A DNA stretch of 51,647 nucleotides, taken from NCBI GenBank assembly GCA_024683935.1, contig JAIKXV010000003.1, positions 1 to 51,647 of the forward strand, given 5' to 3'. The position numbers and the translations under genes are program-made. Positions 46,637 through 51,647 of this stretch are shown here, one piece after another. Source of the DNA: Lachnospiraceae bacterium (lineage in GTDB: Bacteria > Bacillota_A > Clostridia > Lachnospirales > Lachnospiraceae). A model generated the notes under the pieces. It searched no databases. It was not told the DNA's origin and saw nothing but the letters and a program-made list of their open reading frames with translations. Each line of letters begins with the position of its first letter. The first letter of the stretch is position 1.

Positions 46637-46801
46637 TCAGTATGCAGTTTCTGCCAGCATTTCCTTATATTTAAGGTAGACGACCGGCGATGTAAATTCA
46701 GGATATACCTGAGAAATAAACCTTTCTTTCAGTTTTCTCTGATATTTTGTTTTTTTCTTTGTCTCCTTTGTATTGTTATCCGGAGTTTTTACCTCTTTCA
46801 T
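46637..46801 (-). CDS. Small basic hypothetical protein
   Basis: 54 residues from ATG 46801, with AAAGGG seven bases upstream. The protein is rich in Lys and Thr (KETKKKTKYQRKLKERF) and ends VYLKYKEMLAETAY. I recognise no family. A strong stem-loop follows the stop codon, which supports a real transcription unit. Confidence 0.45.
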   Translation of the reverse strand: MKEVKTPDNNTKETKKKTKYQRKLKERFISQVYPEFTSPVVYLKYKEMLAETAY

Positions 46802-46946
46802 TAAAATCCCTTTCTCTCTCCTTACAGATGTGAGGATACCCGATGGCAGACACAAAATCAATAGGGTTCAGCTTTATTTAAGGGATCTTTAATGATATGG
46901 TCACAAAGAATTCACAGACTGGTCAAATCATCTTAAATACTGAATC

Positions 46947-47207
46947 TCACTTCAGCGCTGCGCTGAGGCTGTTCGGTATCCCTCTCGGACCCCCTCCGCG
47001 GGCAAGGAAGCCGCTTTTGTACTGCCGGAACCTTTCCAAGATTTCCAGGAAGTCTTCCGGAAGCAGAGCTCTGCATTCCTTCTCTATTTCTTCCGGTATG
47101 CCATAAAACGCCTCTGCGATCCCGGCAGCTATGCAGGTCAGGGTATCGCAGTCACCGCCAAGAGACACCGCACTTCTAACCACATCTCCAAGTATCGCTC
47201 CCAGCAT
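46947..47207 (-). pseudogene. Internally deleted ADP-ribosylglycohydrolase
   Basis: 86 residues from ATG 47207. The first residues MLGAILGDVV are the N-terminus of DraG-type ADP-ribosylglycohydrolases. They run straight into the C-terminal signature AVSLGGDCDTLTCIAAGIAE and a C-terminal helix region. A full protein has about 250 or more residues, so the central part, including most metal-binding residues, is missing. A good ribosome site (AGGAGG) still precedes the start, which suggests a recent deletion. Confidence 0.7.
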
Positions 47208-47310
47208 AGTCAAGCCCTCCTCTTTCCGTGGTTCTCATCTTTCCTTAACTCAAAATCTTTATCAATATATCATTTCTTCAGTCCGGACTCGCACACCTTT
47301 TACGTCCAGC

Positions 47311-47823
47311 CTATAATCCTTTAGCAAACTCCCTTATTTCATCAAGTTTTGCACCTGATTTGTTTTCATCTCCATGGGCCGTGATGATACCGGCTGCCTC
47401 GATTCCCGTATAGCCTGCATATGCCTTGAATTGTGCGATTGCCGCGTCATATACGCCATCAGAAGCTGAAGACAGAAGAAGTGCTGCTTTCTTGGCCTTA
47501 AGGGGTTTCCCGATGCAGTATACTCTCTGTATGGCAGCTTCCATCTGAGTTGTCATGGAGAAATAATAGATCGGCGAAGCGAAAACGATCATATCTGCTT
47601 CCTTATATGCAGGCAGGATCTTCTCTATATCATCCTTTTGGATGCAGTTCCCCTCACCCTTAGTGTGACAGTACTCGCAGCCAAGACACCCGGCTATCTT
47701 CATCTGTCCTACGTTATAGATTCCGACTTCATGCCCGGCACTTTCTGCACCTTCACGAAATGCTTCCACCATTGCCTGTGTGTTCTCTTTCCTGGGGCTT
47801 CCGTTAAATACTGCGATCTTCAT
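47311..47823 (-). CDS. NADPH-dependent FMN reductase / flavodoxin-fold protein
   Basis: 170 residues. The FMN phosphate loop is FNGSPRKENTQAMVE at the N-terminus. CLGCEYCHTKGEGNC adds a cysteine-rich stretch seen in multimeric flavodoxins of anaerobes, and the FMN-ring contact is FASPIYYFSMTTQME. It reduces quinones, metals or electrophiles with NAD(P)H; the true substrate is unknown. AAAGGAGG precedes the ATG. It follows the AlkZ-related gene by 31 bases and may share its transcript. Confidence 0.88.
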   Translation of the reverse strand: MKIAVFNGSPRKENTQAMVEAFREGAESAGHEVGIYNVGQMKIAGCLGCEYCHTKGEGNCIQKDDIEKILPAYKEADMIVFASPIYYFSMTTQMEAAIQRVYCIGKPLKAKKAALLLSSASDGVYDAAIAQFKAYAGYTGIEAAGIITAHGDENKSGAKLDEIREFAKGL

Positions 47824-47854
47824 GCGTGTCCTCCTTTACTTTGTGGATTTTTGA

Positions 47855-48631
47855 TTACTCTTCCGGCTCTTTTCCGATCAGCCTTATTATATCCTGTCTG
47901 TCTGCATTGGGATACAGTTCCTCTACACGGTTTATGAGTCTCTGCCAGGATTCTGACGGTTTCTCATCATAAGCCGCTGTTATGGTCTCATATCCCCAGA
48001 TGGTTTCCGGAGGGAGAAGGATGGATACGGGCATACCGTATTCCTCTCCGCGCTTGTTTTCACGCCTGTGGAAATCCGATATCACGAGATAGGTTTCCAT
48101 CTGTAGCTGGGTTATCACTCCGGGATAATTCTTTTCTCCGCCTTTTCCGAATCCTGCCTGTTTCTTCAGGTCTGTCGAGAGAATACGGATATCCTTGAAC
48201 ACGCTGTCTCCGTCCTCATCTTGTCCGATAAAGAAGTCCATGATCTTCTTTTCACGCCTGGTGGCATGTCCGTCCTCCCACCTGGAGTCAAAGTCATAAC
48301 CGCTCCGGCGGCTGTTTACAAAGTACGGGAGCCATTCGATGCTTATGAAGCCGGCCTTTTTATCAAAGAATTTTCCGTATGCCACCTCATGGCTTGCCGC
48401 AATGATCTCTCTCCATTCCCACGGATCCTGATCACGATCCCCTGTCCACCAGTAATTTGGTGAGACATGCTCTTCTGCGGAAAACCCCTCTATCTCATTG
48501 GCAAAAAGTGGAAGGAAGCCAACCTCCTTTATCCAGGAAACCAGCTCCTCCCAGGTCCGGATCCTAAACGGATCATTCCATCCAAGACCCCTCATAATCC
48601 ATGTGCAGCCTTCATTTGCTATGTATGTCAC
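47855..48631 (-). CDS. AlkZ-related (YcaQ-type) protein
   Basis: 258 residues from a GTG at 48631; an ATG 12 codons later (MRGLGWNDPF) is an alternative start. The conserved block FLPLFANEIEGFSAEEH, followed by YWWTGDRDQDPWEWR, recalls the AlkZ-related group, relatives of a DNA glycosylase that repairs crosslinks and alkylated bases. The glycosylase signature motif is not evident, so activity is unproven. It follows acylphosphatase by 14 bases. Confidence 0.55.
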   Translation of the reverse strand: MTYIANEGCTWIMRGLGWNDPFRIRTWEELVSWIKEVGFLPLFANEIEGFSAEEHVSPNYWWTGDRDQDPWEWREIIAASHEVAYGKFFDKKAGFISIEWLPYFVNSRRSGYDFDSRWEDGHATRREKKIMDFFIGQDEDGDSVFKDIRILSTDLKKQAGFGKGGEKNYPGVITQLQMETYLVISDFHRRENKRGEEYGMPVSILLPPETIWGYETITAAYDEKPSESWQRLINRVEELYPNADRQDIIRLIGKEPEE

Positions 48632-48645
48632 CTATCATCTTCAAG

Positions 48646-48924
48646 TCAGTATCTTACACGGAAGCTTCTTTCTTCCGGATCTACATCCATCTCCCTGCAG
48701 TCAACCCGTTCTATCCTGATAAATCTGCCGGAGCTTATCATTTTGATCCACTGATCTATACTCTCCCTGTCACCCTGCACTTCCGAACTGACACTCCCAT
48801 CATATTCATTTCTTACCCATCCGGTGAGACCCAGCATCGTAGCGGCATGGCTTGCGGTATATCTGAACCCCACGCCCTGCACATATCCGTAAAATACTGC
48901 TGATATCCTTATCTGACCGCCCAT
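48646..48924 (-). CDS. acyP: Acylphosphatase
   Basis: 92 residues, the normal length. It hydrolyses acyl phosphates. The two catalytic residues are visible: Arg in GYVQGVGFRYT and Asn in GWVRNEYDGSV. The ATG at 48924 has GAGGAGG directly upstream. It begins a short leftward run with the AlkZ-related and FMN-reductase genes. Confidence 0.88.
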   Translation of the reverse strand: MGGQIRISAVFYGYVQGVGFRYTASHAATMLGLTGWVRNEYDGSVSSEVQGDRESIDQWIKMISSGRFIRIERVDCREMDVDPEERSFRVRY

Positions 48925-49040
48925 ATGCCTCCTCTGTATTAATACCTGCGATGGATATATGTTTCGCCGGGATTGTGATTATTTCAATAGTGTCAGCCTT
49001 ATTGCATTGATCAAAGGCTCCTCGTATGGATGCACCTTCC

Positions 49041-49310
49041 TTATATAGCTTCAATCGTTCTTTCGATGTTGGCATCTTCTACATTCACCTCAATCTTAAT
49101 CTCCGGTTCCCTGCTCCATTCTCCTGGGATCACTATTGTAGGATTGGAATTTTCACCGGAAAACCACACTCCCGTAACAGGATAATATGAAAGACAGCCC
49201 CGATAATTCCCCATATGGCCAGCATCATTTTCAAGTAGTACTTTCCGTATATCCTCCCGGCATTCTTCATAGTGACCCTTATATACATCCTTATATACAG
49301 ATTTTATCAC
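49041..49310 (-). CDS. Small hypothetical protein
   Basis: 89 residues from a GTG at 49310 with a weak AGGA upstream. It contains CLSYYPVTGVWFSGENSNPT and ends EDANIERTIEAI. I recognise no family. In the next frame another open stretch (48925-49075) continues with LYKEGASIRGAFDQCNKADT, so a frameshifted longer gene is possible. Confidence 0.35.
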   Translation of the reverse strand: MIKSVYKDVYKGHYEECREDIRKVLLENDAGHMGNYRGCLSYYPVTGVWFSGENSNPTIVIPGEWSREPEIKIEVNVEDANIERTIEAI

Positions 49311-49434
49311 ACCATCGTGTCCTATAAAAACACCTCATTACGGACAAACATGCGACATACAAACCGGCATTTATGTTATGTAAACTCAGGGTTGCTTGAG
49401 CAGTAAAGCTACATAGAGAGCCGGTACGCTTTTA

Positions 49435-49463
49435 TTGTTTTTTTTGTTTTTTCGCTTTATACT
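49435..49463 (+). promoter_or_regulatory. Possible corA promoter
   Basis: TTGTTT (49435-49440), 17-base spacer, TATACT (49458-49463). The 130-base leader shows no recognisable magnesium riboswitch. Confidence 0.35.
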
Positions 49464-49593
49464 TGCTTCAATATAACATTGGCTTTATTTAGGCTGGTTG
49501 TATGACTAACGTTGAAAGAACTAACTTGAAACCACTCATTAATAATAGAAATCCAACTTGACTTAAGTGAACGTATCATAGGAGGAATCGAAA

Positions 49594-50508
49594 ATGTATT
49601 ATTTAATCGACACTATACTTCGAAATTGTCCGGCAGAAGAATGCCATAGCGGTGAATTTCAATATGTGGCGGTTTTGTCGCCTGAAGAGTGGAATACAGA
49701 ACGTGATTCCTTCGAAATGGGTATCGATCTGGAGCCCGATATTCAAGAGATCTACACAACGAATGCCGAGGTCAACTATGATTCTATTACCGGCTCTTTT
49801 GCAATCCCCAACCGGTACAATATGTCCGAAGACTATCATAAGTTCGCTTTTGCTCTTGACGAAAAAGGGATTGTGTTCATTGATTCCGGTAACACTGTAT
49901 TGGGGATAATCAACAGGATAATAAAAACAAAGAAATGGCGAATGCCAAGTCTTGAAAGATTCATCTATGATTTTCTTGAACAGATAATACATGAGGATTC
50001 AAGAATACTGGAGAACTATGAAAAACTGCTTGATGCCATAGATAATGATATCGACTGCGGCAAAGAAGGCAATCTTGATGATTTTAATGATTTACGCGGA
50101 AATCTCAGGGATCTGAGGACACATTACAATCAGCTGATCGATCTGGCTCAGGAATTTGAAGAGAATGAGAACAATTTTTTCAAGTCGAATCATCTGCGCT
50201 TTTTCAGGCTTTTCTCCAGCAGAGTTTCAAGACTGCATGTCATTGTGAACTCCCTTTTAGATTATTCGAACCAGATCCGCGACACCTATCAGTCAAGGCT
50301 TGATGTAAAACAAAACCGCATCATGACCGTGCTTACGGTTGTCACTACCATTTTTATGCCGCTTACTCTTATTGTCGGATGGTATGGCATGAATTTCAAA
50401 CATATGCCGGAACTGGATTCCGCTTGGGGATATCCGGCCGTTTTCGTTGTATCTGTGTTGATCGTTGTAGTCAGCCTGATATTCTTTAAGCGAAAGAAAT
50501 GGTTATAA
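49594..50508 (+). CDS. corA: CorA-family divalent metal ion transporter
   Basis: 304 residues. A long cytosolic funnel domain precedes two C-terminal membrane helices (about 245-265 and 278-298). The GMN selectivity motif follows the first helix in LIVGWYGMNFKHMPELD. The protein forms a pentameric Mg2+ or Co2+ channel in this family. AGGAGG lies eight bases before the ATG. Confidence 0.92.
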   Translation: MYYLIDTILRNCPAEECHSGEFQYVAVLSPEEWNTERDSFEMGIDLEPDIQEIYTTNAEVNYDSITGSFAIPNRYNMSEDYHKFAFALDEKGIVFIDSGNTVLGIINRIIKTKKWRMPSLERFIYDFLEQIIHEDSRILENYEKLLDAIDNDIDCGKEGNLDDFNDLRGNLRDLRTHYNQLIDLAQEFEENENNFFKSNHLRFFRLFSSRVSRLHVIVNSLLDYSNQIRDTYQSRLDVKQNRIMTVLTVVTTIFMPLTLIVGWYGMNFKHMPELDSAWGYPAVFVVSVLIVVVSLIFFKRKKWL

Positions 50509-50564
50509 AACGGTATCAGATTCCTTATTTCCAAATTCAAGTATTTCTATAATCAGACGCTTTC

Positions 50565-51017
50565 TCAGAAATCCGTTACCTGCTCCAGAACCTGCACAAA
50601 TCCCTCAAGGCCCTGTCTGTCATCTTCCGTAAACCTTCCTATGCTTGGACTGTCTATATCCAGCACTCCTATTACACAGCCATCCTTGTGGATAGGCACC
50701 ACTATCTCCGAATTGGATGCACTGTCACAGGCAATATGCCCGGGAAATTCATGAACATTTTCAACAACAAGAGTTTCATCATTCTTTGCAGCTGTACCAC
50801 ATACCCCTTTCCCAAACGGTATCCTTATACATGCCACCTTTCCCTGAAATGGACCCAGCAGCAATGATCCGTTATCCACGAGATAAAATCCGACCCAGTT
50901 TAAGTCTTCGATATTCCAATACAACAATGCCGCGGCGTTCGACAATACAGGAAGCATCCCATGTTCGTCCTCGGCAAGGCTTTTCAATTGTTCTGAAATC
51001 ATTCTGTAATCTGTCAT
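50565..51017 (-). CDS. msrC: Free methionine-(R)-sulfoxide reductase (GAF domain)
   Basis: 150 residues, single GAF domain. It reduces free methionine-R-sulfoxide. The three redox cysteines are present: KVACIRIPFGKGVCG holds two and HIACDSASNSEIVVPI the third. The N-terminus LLYWNIEDLNWVGFYLVD is the family signature. It is convergent with corA and relates to oxidative-stress repair in an anaerobe. Confidence 0.9.
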   Translation of the reverse strand: MTDYRMISEQLKSLAEDEHGMLPVLSNAAALLYWNIEDLNWVGFYLVDNGSLLLGPFQGKVACIRIPFGKGVCGTAAKNDETLVVENVHEFPGHIACDSASNSEIVVPIHKDGCVIGVLDIDSPSIGRFTEDDRQGLEGFVQVLEQVTDF

Positions 51018-51024
51018 ATACGTA

Positions 51025-51177
51025 TTATTTTCCTTTTTCTTCAGATAACTTGTCTTTTTTCATCATGTGGCTGACAGCTTTTGCAATAACTACTTCCGGA
51101 GCCTCCTTCAGTTTCTTTTCCTTCGGAAGCTGCTTTACGCTTAGTTCTTTTAGTTTTTGCTGTCCTTTCTTTTTCAT
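51025..51177 (-). CDS. Small basic hypothetical protein
   Basis: 50 residues, MKKKGQQKLKELSVKQLPKE at the start, with GGAG seven bases before the ATG. It is Lys-rich and has no recognised family. It is seven bases upstream of msrC in the same direction. A short frame ending VSAKGLSGVAG overlaps its start codon (ATGA). Confidence 0.4.
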   Translation of the reverse strand: MKKKGQQKLKELSVKQLPKEKKLKEAPEVVIAKAVSHMMKKDKLSEEKGK

Positions 51178-51412
51178 CCTGCCACTCCGGACAATCCCTT
51201 TGCTGAGACCATAATAATCTTCAACGCCTGTGTTATTCCGATTTTCTTCTTTTCTGCGTATGATCCTTATAATATTTCCCGCATGTTAAGGTGGTAATGT
51301 TTGCTGGTCCGATATGATCTACGATTACATCATTGACAGTTTTAGAAAAATAAGGAAATATGCAGATAATTCATGATTGAATTATACGACACTTGCTTCC
51401 TGTTCCAAATTA
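51178..51412. other. Gap with degenerate coding-like stretches
   Basis: No complete gene. On the minus strand short open stretches in two frames read TVNDVIVDHIGPANITTLTC and SYAEKKKIGITQALKIIMVS; neither has a usable start, and both could be remnants of a decayed gene. No terminator was seen after the NifX-like gene. Confidence 0.35.
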
Positions 51413-51647
51413 TCAGTGGTGGCAGCCACCATGTCCGCAGGAATGACCTTCCCCGTGTTCATGGTCGTGATGGTCACAGTTAGCCTCACCGCTGGCATCA
51501 AGGGTCCCTGAGATAAGGGCTTCCACTGCAGCATCAGCACTTCCCTCTGCACCCGCATACAGTTTAATCCCTGCTTCTTCAAGAGCGATCTGTGCTCCCC
51601 CTCCGATACCTCCACATATCAGCGCATCTACATTCGCGATATTTAAG
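51413..51647 (-). CDS. NifX/NifB-family (dinitrogenase iron-molybdenum cofactor) protein, C-terminal part
   Basis: The frame enters from the right edge of the window, so the N-terminus is missing. The 77 visible residues contain ALICGGIGGGAQIALEEAGI, the signature of the NifX/NifB-like cofactor-binding domain, and GAEGSADAAVEALISG. The last 25 residues form a His/Cys-rich tail (CDHHDHEHGEGHSCGHGGCH). Such proteins bind metal clusters in many anaerobes without nitrogenase. The gene lies upstream of the small basic ORF and msrC. Confidence 0.8.
   Translation of the reverse strand, partial: LNIANVDALICGGIGGGAQIALEEAGIKLYAGAEGSADAAVEALISGTLDASGEANCDHHDHEHGEGHSCGHGGCHH

Noticed and set aside
48806..49075. 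89-codon frame overlapping acylphosphatase as an independent gene
   Set aside because: Most of its second half is acylphosphatase in another frame; only its first part may be a remnant.
49311..49593. Magnesium (M-box) riboswitch before corA
   Set aside because: No conserved M-box core was recognisable; only a possible promoter and a T-rich stretch.
51382..51615. Leftward 77-codon frame at the right edge
   Set aside because: Wrong frame; the adjacent frame encodes the recognisable NifX-like C-terminus ending at 51413.

Overview
The window reads as a chromosomal segment of an anaerobic Firmicute, most likely a Clostridia/Lachnospiraceae-type gut or rumen bacterium. The reasons are the oxygen-sensitive ribonucleotide reductase NrdD, type III glutamine synthetase, MutS2, YhaM, an RlmD with a long C-terminal tail, TRAP-type binding protein, GH51 arabinofuranosidase, strong AGGAGG-type ribosome sites and TTGACA/TATAAT promoters. 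Genes are dense (about 48 calls), and many overlap by 1 to 4 bases. This species inference comes from gene content only. No phage, insertion sequence, CRISPR array, tRNA or rRNA was seen.

Layout. 1-11 kb: the end of an AraC regulator; a leftward htrA-like/yhaM/rlmD operon; divergent mutS2 plus an OmpR-type response regulator; and a leftward pair made of a multi-domain hybrid histidine kinase and a two-receiver protein. 11-19.5 kb: nrdD with a promoter carrying NrdR-type boxes, then a leftward block of aminotransferase, hisC, glnN and a cell-wall amidase, with lepB upstream. 19.6-28 kb: a leftward envelope operon (modular amidase, lipoprotein, GHL10-like hydrolase, a Maf protein with an odd N-terminus, MBOAT acyltransferase, SGNH protein). 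28-33.5 kb: a heterodimeric ABC exporter with a CPA2 antiporter and a small membrane protein. 33.6-38.3 kb: a degenerate two-receiver protein, and a leftward dctP/aldo-keto reductase/thioesterase/GH51 operon. 38.5-42.1 kb: a rightward membrane protein, threonine aldolase, galE and a TetR regulator. 42.1-45.6 kb: an Rrf2 (IscR-like) regulator divergent from iscS, iscU and a dicarboxylate/amino-acid symporter. 45.7-51.6 kb: a ragged region with small enzymes (VOC protein, flavoprotein, AlkZ-related, acylphosphatase, CorA, fRMsr, a NifX-like protein cut by the window end) and at least two broken genes.

The most unusual items are in the non-coding DNA. A 49-base block, 43 of 49 identical and at exactly the same distance from the start codon, precedes two unrelated genes (dctP and iscS); both place a Shine-Dalgarno-like AAAGGAG 15 bases from the ATG, which suggests a structured RNA leader. 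A dispersed hairpin repeat occurs five times, always in the same orientation relative to the flanking genes, with compensatory stem changes. The Rrf2/iscS and dctP/membrane-protein divergent promoters each carry a palindrome at the overlapping -35 region. Among proteins, the stand-outs are an HtrA-like protein in which all three protease catalytic positions appear lost, two paralogous double-receiver proteins of which one has lost its phospho-acceptor, a Maf domain fused to what looks like a dehydrogenase fragment, and an ADP-ribosylglycohydrolase gene with its middle deleted.
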